From: an uncultured Aquimarina sp.
GTDB taxonomy: Bacteria > Bacteroidota > Bacteroidia > Flavobacteriales > Flavobacteriaceae
Length of the DNA stretch: 64,000 nt
Direction of reading: 5' to 3'
Assembly: GCF_947496855.1 (NCBI RefSeq)
Contig: NZ_CANMED010000004.1
Location: 496,001-560,000, forward strand
Part shown: positions 18,487-27,067 of the stretch, one piece after another
Layout of the letters: each line of letters opens with the position of its first letter
How positions within the stretch are numbered: the stretch's first letter is position 1
Translations under genes and position numbers: made by a program
The notes under the pieces: model-generated
What the model saw: the letters and a program-made list of their open reading frames with translations, nothing else
Told to the model about the DNA's origin: nothing
Databases searched by the model: none

Positions 18487-18533
18487 AATACCTTGTAATT
18501 TTGCATTTATACATTAATGTAAATCAAGGTATT
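18487..18533 (+). promoter_or_regulatory. Promoter and operator-like inverted repeat before the truncated haemoglobin gene
   Basis: AATACCTTG (18487-18495) and CAAGGTATT (18525-18533) are perfect 9-bp arms, with a second palindrome (ACATTAATGT, 18511-18520) between them. TAATTTTG (18496-18503) matches the TAnnTTTG -7 consensus. The right arm ends two bases before the TTG start codon, so it could act as an operator or as an mRNA hairpin over the initiation site. Confidence 0.5.
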
Positions 18534-18534
18534 T

Positions 18535-18921
18535 TTGGACAAGGATAATTTAAAAGACATAACCAACCGTGAGGATATTGAATATTTAATATGGGCGTTT
18601 TATAAAAAGGCATTGAAAAACCCTACTATTGGCTTGTTCTTTACAGAAATAGCCCAAATTAACCTGAAAGATCACATCCCGCATATAACTGATTTCTGGG
18701 AACAACAACTATTTTATACGGGCAACTACAAAAAGAATGTATTGCAGATTCACCAAAATCTGCATCAAAAAAAGATACTAGAAAAAATCCATTTTGATAC
18801 CTGGTTAGCATTATTTACCACAACGGTGGACAACAACTTTAGTGGAATCAAGGCAGAATTAATGAAAACCCGAGCCTTATCAATCGCTACCGTAATACAA
18901 CTAAAAACTCAAAAAAAATGA
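18535..18921 (+). CDS. Group III truncated haemoglobin
   Basis: A 128-residue cytosolic haem protein. The pattern ITNREDIEYLIWAFYKKALKN, then IPHITDFWEQQLF (39-65 region, E helix), and NLHQKKILEKIHFDTWLALF (F to G helices, proximal His in the LHQK segment) matches group III truncated globins. Known or proposed roles are nitric oxide or oxygen chemistry. The start is TTG at 18535; an in-frame TAA lies at 18520-18522 and no upstream ATG exists, so a TTG start is required. AAGG lies about 7 bases before it. Confidence 0.85.
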   Translation: MDKDNLKDITNREDIEYLIWAFYKKALKNPTIGLFFTEIAQINLKDHIPHITDFWEQQLFYTGNYKKNVLQIHQNLHQKKILEKIHFDTWLALFTTTVDNNFSGIKAELMKTRALSIATVIQLKTQKK

Positions 18922-18972
18922 TCCTCCCTTATTACTTCTTACAATAGCTACAAAAACTTAGCCGTCGTAAAA

Positions 18973-18994
18973 TTTATTATGCAAGCATAATAAA
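18973..18994. promoter_or_regulatory. 22-bp palindrome upstream of the KAS III gene
   Basis: TTTATTATGC and GCATAATAAA are perfect 10-bp arms around two bases, 47 bases before the start codon at 19042. It is short-looped and has no T tract, so an operator is more likely than a terminator. Confidence 0.45.
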
Positions 18995-19041
18995 GTGGTT
19001 TTTAATAACTACCTTCCCTACTGCAAAAAAGAAAAGGGAAA

Positions 19042-20100
19042 ATGAATATCAAAATAACCGGTACAGGAAGCTATATTCCTACAGAAATTATACGAAATGA
19101 AGATTTTGAAAACCATCAATTCCTTAACACTGATGGTAGTCAAATCAGACATCCTTCTTCCGTTGTTATAGATAAATTCCAAAAAATTACAGGTATTGAA
19201 GAGCGTAGATATGCTTCTTCTACATTAAACACCTCGGATATTGCTTTTCTTTCTGCCCAAAAAGCCATTGCTGACTCTGGTATAGACCCAGAAACCTTAG
19301 ATTATATTATTGTTGCTCACAACTTCGGAGACGTTACTAAAAATTCATCACAAGCTGATACCGTGCCTAGTCTGGCTACTAGAGTAAAACATCTTTTAAA
19401 AATAAAGAATCCATATTGTGTAGCTTATGATGTACTGTTCGGGTGTCCCGGTTGGATAGAAGGAATTATACAGGCAGTTTCTTTTATAAAAAGTGGTATG
19501 GCAAAAAAGTGTCTGATAATCGGTGCAGAAACTTTATCTCGTGTCATTGATAAACACGACCGAGATTCCATGATTTACTCTGATGGATCTGGAGCCTCTA
19601 TTATAGAAATCACAGAAAATACTGGAGGAATTATATCTTCTGCAAGTGCATCTTACACCTATGAAGAGGCTAATTTTTTATACTTCGGAAACACCTATGA
19701 TACTACATCAAACGATACGACTAAATATATCAAAATGTATGGCCGTAAAATATATGAATTTGCTTTAACCAACGTTCCCAAGGCAATGAAAAGATGTCTG
19801 GATCAAGCTAACGTTGACATTTCTGAGGTTAAAAAAATTCTCATCCATCAAGCAAATGAAAAAATGGACGAAGCCATCGTAAAACGATTTTATGAACTCT
19901 ATGATCGGGAAGCTCCTGATGGTATAATGCCTATGAGCATACAAAAACTTGGAAACAGTAGCGTAGCCACCATTCCTACACTTTTTGATTTAATTCTAAA
20001 AGGAAAAATAACGAATCAATCTATTCATCCAGGGGATATATTATTATTTGCCAGTGTCGGTGCCGGTATGAATATCAATGCTTTTCTGTATCAATTCTAA
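19042..20100 (+). CDS. 3-oxoacyl-ACP synthase III (KAS III/FabH-like)
   Basis: A 352-residue thiolase-fold condensing enzyme. Cys135 (FGCPGW), His269 (IHQAN) and Asn305 (GNSSV) form the KAS III catalytic triad, and GSGASI and GAGMN loops are in place. The family condenses acyl-CoA with malonyl-ACP to start fatty-acid chains. This copy stands apart from a fatty-acid operon and could be a second FabH homologue, or a related enzyme for a special lipid. An AAAGGG stretch just before the ATG and a palindrome upstream suggest separate control. Confidence 0.85.
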   Translation: MNIKITGTGSYIPTEIIRNEDFENHQFLNTDGSQIRHPSSVVIDKFQKITGIEERRYASSTLNTSDIAFLSAQKAIADSGIDPETLDYIIVAHNFGDVTKNSSQADTVPSLATRVKHLLKIKNPYCVAYDVLFGCPGWIEGIIQAVSFIKSGMAKKCLIIGAETLSRVIDKHDRDSMIYSDGSGASIIEITENTGGIISSASASYTYEEANFLYFGNTYDTTSNDTTKYIKMYGRKIYEFALTNVPKAMKRCLDQANVDISEVKKILIHQANEKMDEAIVKRFYELYDREAPDGIMPMSIQKLGNSSVATIPTLFDLILKGKITNQSIHPGDILLFASVGAGMNINAFLYQF

Positions 20101-20160
20101 ACCAACGTATCCGCTGTACAACTCTAACATTATCAATTTATTTCATTAAAAACAGTGCTG

Positions 20161-20191
20161 TTCTAAATAACAAATGGAAATCTTATATTTG
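20161..20191 (+). promoter_or_regulatory. Putative Bacteroidota-type promoter
   Basis: TATATTTG (20184-20191) is a full match to the -7 consensus TAnnTTTG. A weak -33 (TTC near 20161) lies 20 bases upstream. It is placed 34 bases before the start codon at 20226. Confidence 0.5.
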
Positions 20192-20225
20192 CAAAATAAA
20201 TTAAACCCCTAAATTTAAACAAATT

Positions 20226-20942
20226 ATGAAAAGAGAAAATTACTTAGCCCTAAGCATTATCTTTTTTTTAGCTACCACTTTATCTGTTCAAGCACAAAAT
20301 TTTCTTCCTGGATTTAACGGATTTTCTAAAAAGAAAACCACATATGTTCATCTAGAAGATGGAACAACAACTGAAGGAAACCTAAAAGGATTTAACTACA
20401 AAAAAGGTCTTATAAAAGCTATTTACATTAAGGATGCAAGTGAAAACAAGGTGAAAATTGAACCAAAAGACATTGTGTTTATGTATTTACCACCAAGTAA
20501 ACTTGCCAAACTTAATAATTTTGGAAAATTTATCACCGATGCTCAGCAATGGAAAAACAAAGACCTAGATCAGAATTTGTTTAAAGAAGGATATACTTTT
20601 TTCGAAAAATCTGAAGTTCAAATTAAGAAAAAGACACAAACCTTAATGGTACAATTGGTTAATCCTGATTTTAGTAATAAAATTAAGGTTTATCAAGATC
20701 CATTTGCAGGAGAAACCGCTAGTATTGGTATTGGTCCTCTTAAAGCTGGTGGTATTGCTAAATCTTACTATGTAAAAAAGGATGGAGAAAAAGTTGCAAT
20801 TCGTCTTAAGAAAAAAAATTATGAAGAAGAATTTAAAGAATTCTTTGGAGATTGTCCTGCTATGATTGAAAAATACAGCGATGGAATCAAATGGTCAGAA
20901 TTTGCTAAACACATATATGAATATACAAACGAATGCAATTAG
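20226..20942 (+). CDS. Secreted protein, unknown function
   Basis: A 238-residue protein with a signal peptide ending SVQAQ (about residue 24). The mature part has a beta-rich stretch (TYVHLEDGTTTEGNLKGF) like small SH3 or PRC-type barrels, then a mixed region ending in an acidic and aromatic tail with two Cys (FGDCPAM and TNECN). No family recognised. It has its own promoter-like element upstream and a strong terminator downstream, so it is likely a single-gene unit. Confidence 0.65.
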   Translation: MKRENYLALSIIFFLATTLSVQAQNFLPGFNGFSKKKTTYVHLEDGTTTEGNLKGFNYKKGLIKAIYIKDASENKVKIEPKDIVFMYLPPSKLAKLNNFGKFITDAQQWKNKDLDQNLFKEGYTFFEKSEVQIKKKTQTLMVQLVNPDFSNKIKVYQDPFAGETASIGIGPLKAGGIAKSYYVKKDGEKVAIRLKKKNYEEEFKEFFGDCPAMIEKYSDGIKWSEFAKHIYEYTNECN

Positions 20943-20960
20943 ACTTCTAAAAAAATAAGT

Positions 20961-20995
20961 AAAAAAGGATACTATATTTATGGTATCCTTTTTTG
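20961..20995 (+). terminator. Rho-independent terminator
   Basis: GGATAC (20967-20972) pairs with GTATCC (20983-20988), extended by A6 and T6 flanks, 25 bases after the stop at 20942. Confidence 0.85.
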
Positions 20996-21038
20996 TTAAA
21001 CGTAATTTTGTTTTTAATTAAGAAAAGTTAGAACTAAT

Positions 21039-21560
21039 ATGTACGAAGGAACGTTTCCTCACAAACGATATAAAGAAACATTAGAATTCTTAAGAGCGCA
21101 CATTTCGGCTCCGGCAACTATACTAGATCTTGGTGTCCATAACCCTTTTGTGGAGTTTATGGAGAAAGAAGGATATACAGTAAGTAATACATCTGGAGAA
21201 GATCTTGATGTAGAAACTGAAGCTGTAAAAATAAGCAACGCGGAAGTTATAACAGCTTTCGAAATTTTCGAACATTTAATTGCTCCTTTTAATGTATTAT
21301 CTGATATTAAAGCAAACAAAATAGTAGCCTCTATTCCTTTAAAACTATGGTTTTCTCCAGCGTACAGGAGTAAAACAGATCCTTGGGATCGTCACTATCA
21401 CGAGTTCGAAGATTGGCAATTTGATTGGTTATTAGAAAAAGCTGGTTGGGAAATAAAAGCCAGAAAGAAATGGACACATCCTATTAGAAAGATCGGTTTC
21501 AGACCTTTGCTTAGGTATTTTACTCCACGATATTATATCGTATACGCAGAAAGAAAATAG
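21039..21560 (+). CDS. Class I SAM-dependent methyltransferase-like protein
   Basis: A 173-residue protein. TILDLGVHNPF (28-38) is the SAM-binding motif I region, AEVITAFEIFEHL (67-79) corresponds to motifs III/IV, and the C-terminus has the aromatic DWQFDWLLEKAGW helix usual for methyltransferase type 11/12 proteins. It is short but complete in outline. It is followed after 22 bases by a glycosyltransferase, so both may act on the same surface glycan or lipid. The acceptor is unknown. Confidence 0.75.
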   Translation: MYEGTFPHKRYKETLEFLRAHISAPATILDLGVHNPFVEFMEKEGYTVSNTSGEDLDVETEAVKISNAEVITAFEIFEHLIAPFNVLSDIKANKIVASIPLKLWFSPAYRSKTDPWDRHYHEFEDWQFDWLLEKAGWEIKARKKWTHPIRKIGFRPLLRYFTPRYYIVYAERK

Positions 21561-21582
21561 TTTAGATTAAAATACTACTATC

Positions 21583-22437
21583 TTGAACATTTATATTGTC
21601 ATACCAGCACATAACGAAGAACTATTGATTGCTAAAACTTTAGACTCAATAGTTACTCAGACAATACTTCCTAAAAAAATAGTAGTAGTTAATGACAACT
21701 CTACCGATGGTACAGCGGCTATGGTTAATGAATTCATTAGCAAACATGATTATATTTCTTTAGTAAATACAAGTTCTTCTGAAGATCATATGCCAGGTAG
21801 CAAAGTTATCAATGCATTCTATCAAGGGTATAAAACACTAGACGATACATATGATGTAATCTGCAAGTTTGATGCGGATCTTATTTTTCCAAAAAACTAT
21901 CTGGAGACATTAATAAAACATTTCGAAAAAAATCAAAAAACTGGAATGGTTGGTGGTTTCTGTTATATCCAAAAAGGCAATAATTGGATCCTAGAAAACC
22001 TAACAAATAAAGATCATATTCGAGGGGCATTAAAAGCTTATAGGAAATCTTGTTTTCAGAAGATCGGAGGGCTTAAACCTGCAATGGGCTGGGATACAGT
22101 AGATGAACTATTAGCACAATACCATCATTGGGAAATCAAAACTGATGAATCGTTAAAGGTAAAACACCTAAAACCAACAGGAAATACCTATAACCCAAAA
22201 GCAAAATATAAGCAAGGTGAGGCTTTTTATAAAATGCGATATGGTTTCATTATCACTTTGATCGCATCTACAAAATTAGCTTTACTAAAAAAACAACCTA
22301 GACTAATTAATGATTACATAACTGGTTTTTTTAAAGCTAAAAGAACACAACAACCTTTCTTAGTTACCGAACCTGAAGGACGTTTTATCCGTAAACTTAG
22401 ATGGGGAAAAATCTTCGAAAAGTTATTTAAATCCTAA
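21583..22437 (+). CDS. Family 2 glycosyltransferase
   Basis: A 284-residue GT-A fold protein. The N-terminal nucleotide-binding strand is IVIPAHNEELLIAKTLDSIV (4-23), VVVNDNSTDGT follows at 34-44, and FDADLIF carries the metal-binding acidic motif. A helical C-terminus contains KMRYGFIITL. The start is TTG at 21583; no in-frame ATG exists near the N-terminal motif. It is probably cotranscribed with the methyltransferase. Sugar donor and acceptor unknown. Confidence 0.85.
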   Translation: MNIYIVIPAHNEELLIAKTLDSIVTQTILPKKIVVVNDNSTDGTAAMVNEFISKHDYISLVNTSSSEDHMPGSKVINAFYQGYKTLDDTYDVICKFDADLIFPKNYLETLIKHFEKNQKTGMVGGFCYIQKGNNWILENLTNKDHIRGALKAYRKSCFQKIGGLKPAMGWDTVDELLAQYHHWEIKTDESLKVKHLKPTGNTYNPKAKYKQGEAFYKMRYGFIITLIASTKLALLKKQPRLINDYITGFFKAKRTQQPFLVTEPEGRFIRKLRWGKIFEKLFKS

Positions 22438-22512
22438 AATGACTTTCTTCTTAGCAAAATACCCTTTTCTTTTTATAAATTTAAAGAATACAAAAATTTA
22501 AAAAACTAAAAT

Positions 22513-22662
22513 ATGTTACACAAAATTTTAAATTTAGAGGGGATTGAGATTCTCAAGAAAGAAAAGCAAAGAACAATAACAGGTGGCGAACCTCCATGTC
22601 CTGTATGGGTTTGTAAGTCATTAGAAACCTGGCCTCTTCACCCAGCTTGCTATTGTGACTAA
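22513..22662 (+). CDS. Double-glycine leader peptide (bacteriocin/RiPP-like precursor)
   Basis: A 49-residue frame in the gap after the glycosyltransferase. The leader MLHKILNLEGIEILKKEK continues to TITGG (residues 21-25), the pattern of Bacteroidota double-glycine leader peptides. The core after Gly25 has four Cys (29, 34, 46 and 48), two Trp and several Pro. A terminator follows directly. No modification enzyme or C39 transporter is adjacent. Such peptides may be bacteriocins, signals or substrates of enzymes elsewhere; only the precursor type is claimed. Confidence 0.7.
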   Translation: MLHKILNLEGIEILKKEKQRTITGGEPPCPVWVCKSLETWPLHPACYCD

Positions 22663-22675
22663 ATATCTAAAAGCG

Positions 22676-22716
22676 AAAAGGTGTTTATGCTAACTTGATA
22701 CATAAACACCTTTTAT
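22676..22716 (+). terminator. Rho-independent terminator after the double-glycine peptide gene
   Basis: AAAAGGTGTTTATG (22676-22689) and CATAAACACCTTTT (22701-22714) are perfect 14-bp arms with an 11-base loop, 14 bases after the peptide stop codon. Confidence 0.85.
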
Positions 22717-22882
22717 GTTTTTGTTAATCCTCCATTCATTAAGAACCGACTTGGTTATTATAAAAAATAGACCTAAATTGCTCTCCACACACAGCTTACA
22801 AGTATCTACTTTTTAATAAAGCATTAGACTATTTTTTAAAGTTTAATGGGAATGTTTAATACAAATATTTCAAAACAAACAA

Positions 22883-25186
22883 ATGAAAAAAAGTAGACTC
22901 TATAGCTATTTACTAGCTATTCTATTAACTGCAAATTCTTGCACGCAAACTAATAATACAAAACAAACCGATGGAGGCAATCTTGTTACTACCGTCGAAG
23001 CATTTAATAAAGCTATTTCCATAGCCCAACCTGGAGACGAAATTACGTTGAGTAACGGTATCTGGAATGATGCCCAATTTATTATTACAGCAACGGGGAC
23101 AGAGAAAGAACCGATTGTAATCAAAGCACAGGAAAAAGGAAAAGTTATTCTATCTGGTAATACTTCTCTAAAAATCGGAGGGAAACATGTGATCATAAAA
23201 GAGCTCGTTTTTAAGAATGGGTATACCCAAGAAGATGCCTTGATTATTTTTAAAACCGATGACGGAAAATTAGCAGAAAATTGTAGGCTTACTGAAATAG
23301 CAATTGATCATTTTAATCCAACTAATAGATTCGATAAATCCGAATGGATCCATCTTCACGGAAAAAATAATCGAGTAGATCACAACTATTTTGGAGGAAA
23401 ACTAAATGCCGGTGTAACTTTGGTTGTAAAACTAAATAACAAAAACAGTTTAGAGAATCATCACAGAATTGATCATAACCATTTTGGGTACAGACCCAAT
23501 CTAGGATCTAATGGAGGAGAGACACTTCGGGTTGGAGTTTCAACTTATTCATTAAGTCCATCAAGAACATTGATTGAGAATAATTATTTTGAACAATGTG
23601 ATGGCGAAGTAGAAATTGTTTCTCTTAAATCAAGTGACAATATTGTTCGTAATAATCTTTTCTATGAATCTGCGGGTGTATTAGCACTAAGACATGGAAA
23701 CCGAAACTTAATAGAAAATAACTTCTTTATAGGAAATAACAAACCTGGCACAGGAGGAGTTCGGGTTATTAACGAAGGCCATACAATTAGGAACAATCAT
23801 TTTCAGGAACTAAAAGGGAAACGTTTCTTTGGAGCATTACCGGTAATGAACGGAGTTCCTAATTCACTAATTAACAGATATCATAGAGCAGAAAACACAG
23901 ATATAACTGGAAACAAATTCCTAAAATGTGATCATATCCAGTTTGGTGTTGGCGCAGATAACGAAAGGACTGATCCTCCAAGAGACATTAGATTTACCAA
24001 CAATATTTTCTACCATCCTGAAAGAAAACAAGTCTTTGAAGCAATTTCTGATTATAGCACTTTCTCTTTTTCAGGAAATGAGGTAATATCTGCAGATTCA
24101 AAATTCAACCATAAAGGATTCAAACAAGCTGAAATCACATTCTCAAAAGATCCGGCTGACGGCTTATTAAAAAATCAAACCTATCAACCTAAGCTTCCTT
24201 TTACAAAAAACGAAGTGGGACCAAACTGGTATACGCCACAACAGAAATATTTTGAGATTACTAATAAAAACTCGAATGCGGCACAAGTATCAGGTAACGA
24301 AAATGATGCTTTATTTAGTATGGTAAAAAGCACATCCTCAGGAGACACTATTCAATTAAAACCAGGGACCTATACTTTTACGAAACCTTTAATCATCAAC
24401 AAAACTCTTACAATCATAACTGACGAAAGTGATAGCCCCGCAATCTTTACATATGATCAAAACGAATCACAAAAGCCGTTAGTAATCATAGAAAATGGAG
24501 GAAGTCTCTCCATTAAAGGAGTTATCTTTGATGGTGCTTCGGAAAATGGTATTGCACAATCTGCTATCGCAACCTCATCAAAACCGATGATAGAACATTA
24601 TAAATTAAAGGTAGTTTCTTGTGAATTTAAAAATTTTAATGCAAGTCGTAAAACCGCCTTTAGAGCTTATAAAAGTACGTATGCAGACACATTAATTTTT
24701 AAGAACTCTACTTTTCATAATATTTCTGGAAACGCAATCAGTTTAGATGGAGAAAATGAAAATAGAGGCCGTTATAATGCAGAATATGTAAAAATAGATA
24801 ACTGTCATTTTAGTAAAGTAATGGGTAATGCCGTCTCGCTATTAAGAATGGGTAATGACGAAAGCACTACCGGACCATACCTAGAATTAAGAAACTCTAC
24901 CTTCGTTGATGTCAACAATAAAGACTTAGGAAGTGTGGTTCTGCTTTGGGGAGTTCAAAAATTAAATATAGATAATTTATTATTCATTAATTCCGGAAAA
25001 GGTGGAAGAGCTATAAAATACGAAGATCCGGGATGGGCTATTAGTACAATTGATCATATTAGCCTAATTAATTCTGGTCGGATAGAATCCTTTGGAAAAC
25101 GAGCAGGCGCCAATATTCAGATTATAAAAACTGAAAAACCATTGGAATATACTGCAAAACATACCGGATATAAACCATCAAAATAA
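22883..25186 (+). CDS. PL6-family alginate lyase, two beta-helix domains, lipoprotein
   Basis: A 767-residue protein. Its lipoprotein signal (MKKSRLYSYLLAILLTANSC, acylated Cys20) places it on the cell envelope. The first beta-helix (about 35-450) has the PL6 catalytic Lys249 (SLKSSDN) and Arg270 (LRHGN). A second parallel beta-helix (about 470-760) follows, as in AlyGC-type two-domain alginate lyases. Known role: beta-elimination of alginate, often exolytic in this two-domain type. It lacks the binding modules and the type IX sorting domain of the lyase at the left edge, so the two PL6 enzymes may act at different stages or locations. Confidence 0.9.
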   Translation: MKKSRLYSYLLAILLTANSCTQTNNTKQTDGGNLVTTVEAFNKAISIAQPGDEITLSNGIWNDAQFIITATGTEKEPIVIKAQEKGKVILSGNTSLKIGGKHVIIKELVFKNGYTQEDALIIFKTDDGKLAENCRLTEIAIDHFNPTNRFDKSEWIHLHGKNNRVDHNYFGGKLNAGVTLVVKLNNKNSLENHHRIDHNHFGYRPNLGSNGGETLRVGVSTYSLSPSRTLIENNYFEQCDGEVEIVSLKSSDNIVRNNLFYESAGVLALRHGNRNLIENNFFIGNNKPGTGGVRVINEGHTIRNNHFQELKGKRFFGALPVMNGVPNSLINRYHRAENTDITGNKFLKCDHIQFGVGADNERTDPPRDIRFTNNIFYHPERKQVFEAISDYSTFSFSGNEVISADSKFNHKGFKQAEITFSKDPADGLLKNQTYQPKLPFTKNEVGPNWYTPQQKYFEITNKNSNAAQVSGNENDALFSMVKSTSSGDTIQLKPGTYTFTKPLIINKTLTIITDESDSPAIFTYDQNESQKPLVIIENGGSLSIKGVIFDGASENGIAQSAIATSSKPMIEHYKLKVVSCEFKNFNASRKTAFRAYKSTYADTLIFKNSTFHNISGNAISLDGENENRGRYNAEYVKIDNCHFSKVMGNAVSLLRMGNDESTTGPYLELRNSTFVDVNNKDLGSVVLLWGVQKLNIDNLLFINSGKGGRAIKYEDPGWAISTIDHISLINSGRIESFGKRAGANIQIIKTEKPLEYTAKHTGYKPSK

Positions 25187-25258
25187 AAAGTTCGAGTTAC
25201 TCGAGTCTTGACCTTAGAAACTCATTTAATCATCAAATTGGAATACATTTTCATAAAC

Positions 25259-25303
25259 AAAACTAGACAGACTTGTCTAGTTTTGTTTTTTTATATATAT
25301 TTG
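25259..25303 (+). promoter_or_regulatory. TetR operator 1 overlapping a TTG-N20-TATATTTG promoter
   Basis: AAAACTAGACA (25259-25269) and TGTCTAGTTTT (25274-25284) are perfect 11-bp arms around GACT. The TTG at 25273-25275 lies 20 bases before TATATTTG (25296-25303), matching the Bacteroidota -33/-7 consensus. The operator therefore covers the -33 element. The 14-mer AGACAGACTTGTCT recurs at 25891-25904. Confidence 0.75.
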
Positions 25304-25307
25304 CCAT

Positions 25308-25871
25308 ATGAAACATTCCAAAGTAAGAGATCATATTATAGAAACTGCCTCTACTTTATTTTATAATAAAGGCTATAACCTTACCGGAATTAATGAAATT
25401 ATTAAAGAAGCAGGAATTGCCAAAGCTACATTATACAATCATTTCCCGTCTAAAGAAAATATTTGTATTGCTTATCTTCAATTTAAGAATGATACTTTTA
25501 CTAAGGACATAAGAGAATTTGTATTTAAAGCTTCTTCAGGAAAGGAAAGGATATACTCATTATTTCATTTTCTTACGCTTTTCTTTGATCAAAAAGATTT
25601 TAATGGATGTTGGTGTCTAAATACATACTCAGAAATACCAAAAGAAAATGAAACTGTGCGTATGGAAATTCAAAAACAGAAGAATGATTTCATAAATTTC
25701 ATACAAGATCTTGTTATAGAGAATTGTAATCAGAATTCTTATAAAGCAAATAAAATGCTCGCTAGAAAGATCTATTTATTATATGAAGGAGCAATTTCAG
25801 AAAGTAAATTGCATCAAAATACTTGGCCAATAGAAGTCTCCTTATCATTGTGTGAAAAAATCATAACATAA
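25308..25871 (+). CDS. TetR/AcrR-family regulator
   Basis: A 187-residue protein. The helix-turn-helix is at about 18-50 (NLTGINEIIKEAGIAKATLYNHF), then a helical ligand-binding domain with Cys/Trp-rich GCWCLNTYSEI at about 103-113. An operator palindrome sits over its promoter and its core recurs before the next gene, so it likely represses itself and the SDR/AhpD-like pair. The start codon is only 4 bases past the -7 element, so the transcript may be leaderless. Inducer unknown. Confidence 0.85.
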   Translation: MKHSKVRDHIIETASTLFYNKGYNLTGINEIIKEAGIAKATLYNHFPSKENICIAYLQFKNDTFTKDIREFVFKASSGKERIYSLFHFLTLFFDQKDFNGCWCLNTYSEIPKENETVRMEIQKQKNDFINFIQDLVIENCNQNSYKANKMLARKIYLLYEGAISESKLHQNTWPIEVSLSLCEKIIT

Positions 25872-25890
25872 AAAAAATTTGAAACAAAAA

Positions 25891-25904
25891 AGACAGACTT
25901 GTCT
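25891..25904 (+). promoter_or_regulatory. TetR operator 2 upstream of the SDR gene
   Basis: AGACAGACTTGTCT is identical to the core of the operator at 25265-25278 and is itself an interrupted palindrome. It lies between the TetR stop and the SDR start at 25937. Confidence 0.75.
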
Positions 25905-25936
25905 GTTCATTTACTAATTATTTAAATACATTTAAA

Positions 25937-26683
25937 ATGACGCAATTTAAAAACAAAACGGCCCTTGTTATCGGAGGAACTAGTGGAATCGGTAAAGCTA
26001 CTGTGGATTCATTAATCGAAGCAGGAGCTACGGTTCATGTAGTAGGTAGAAATACAGCTAAAATTCCTGATGGAGATAACATTATTAAACATAAGGTTGA
26101 CATTACCAACAAAGATAACGTTGATCAACTTAACAAAACTATTGCAGACTTAGATCGCTTAGATTTCCTGGTAAATGCATCTGGAATTTTTGGTCCAAAA
26201 CCGTTTTTAGATCACACTCTAGAAGATTATGATTCTTATCAAGATCTAAACAGAGGATTCTTTTTTATTACCCAATCAGCTGCTAAGAAAATGAAAGAAG
26301 GTAAAAGTGGATCCATTGTTAATGTAGGCTCTATGTGGGCCAAACAAGCTGTAAAAGCAACTCCTTCTTCTGCCTACTCTATGCAAAAAGCAGGATTACA
26401 CTCGTTAACACAACACTTAGCAATGGAATTAGCAGATCATGGAATACGGGTAAATGCTGTATCACCTGCTGTAGTAGAAACTCCTGTATATGATGGCGTT
26501 TTCGGAGGAGCCGATGAGGCTAAAAAAGCGTTGGTTGGCTTTAATAATTTTCACCCAATCGGAAGAAACGGAACTGCACAAGATGTAGCTAACAGTATTA
26601 CCTTCTTATTATCAGATAAGGCTTCGTGGGTTACAGGAGCGATTTGGGATACCGATGGCGGTGTGATTGCAGGAAGAAATTAA
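25937..26683 (+). CDS. Short-chain dehydrogenase/reductase (SDR), classical type
   Basis: A 248-residue Rossmann-fold oxidoreductase. GGTSGIG (13-19) binds the nicotinamide cofactor, NASG at 80-83 replaces the usual NNAG, and the catalytic Ser132, Tyr147 and Lys151 (YSMQK) are present. The Arg38 after the second beta strand (VVGRNT) suggests NADP. It is controlled by the adjacent TetR protein (shared operator) and followed after 16 bases by an AhpD-like gene, a pairing common in xenobiotic or electrophile responses. Substrate unknown. Confidence 0.9.
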   Translation: MTQFKNKTALVIGGTSGIGKATVDSLIEAGATVHVVGRNTAKIPDGDNIIKHKVDITNKDNVDQLNKTIADLDRLDFLVNASGIFGPKPFLDHTLEDYDSYQDLNRGFFFITQSAAKKMKEGKSGSIVNVGSMWAKQAVKATPSSAYSMQKAGLHSLTQHLAMELADHGIRVNAVSPAVVETPVYDGVFGGADEAKKALVGFNNFHPIGRNGTAQDVANSITFLLSDKASWVTGAIWDTDGGVIAGRN

Positions 26684-26699
26684 TTAAAAAAATCTGATT

Positions 26700-27005
26700 A
26701 TGTATGATATGAATCACCTAAAAAAATTAGGTACACTTAGTGAAAATGCATCAGAGGCTATGAAAGCTTTCCAAGCTTTTGATAGCATCGCATTACAAGA
26801 AGGAGTTATTCCAGTAAAATATAAAGAACTAATGGCTGTTGCTGTAGCGCTAACTACACAGTGTCCTTATTGTTTAGAAATTCACAAGAAAAATGCAATA
26901 AAAGCCGGAGCAACTCCAGAAGAGCTAGCAGAAGCTACATTTGTCTCTGCCGCACTTCGCGCTGGAGCAGCTGTTGTTCACGGAACACATCTTATGGACA
27001 AATAA
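26700..27005 (+). CDS. Carboxymuconolactone decarboxylase/AhpD-like protein
   Basis: A 101-residue helical protein. Its CPYCLEIH motif (Cys55, Cys58, His62) is the AhpD-type redox centre, so a peroxidase or disulfide-exchange role is more likely than a true decarboxylase activity. It follows the SDR gene by 16 bases under TetR control and ends at a strong terminator. Length is standard for single-domain members. Confidence 0.85.
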   Translation: MYDMNHLKKLGTLSENASEAMKAFQAFDSIALQEGVIPVKYKELMAVAVALTTQCPYCLEIHKKNAIKAGATPEELAEATFVSAALRAGAAVVHGTHLMDK

Positions 27006-27016
27006 ACTAATACTAT

Positions 27017-27054
27017 AAAGTAAAACTCCTTCTTTTAGGAGTTTTACTTTATAT
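27017..27054 (+). terminator. Rho-independent terminator of the TetR-SDR-AhpD-like unit
   Basis: AAAGTAAAACTCCT (27017-27030) and AGGAGTTTTACTTT (27037-27050) form a perfect 14-bp stem with loop TCTTTT, 12 bases past the stop. Confidence 0.85.
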
Positions 27055-27067
27055 ATTTATATCGAAT

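Noticed and set aside
26700..27005. True carboxymuconolactone decarboxylase
   Set aside because: CxxC plus His (CPYCLEIH) points to an AhpD-like redox protein instead.
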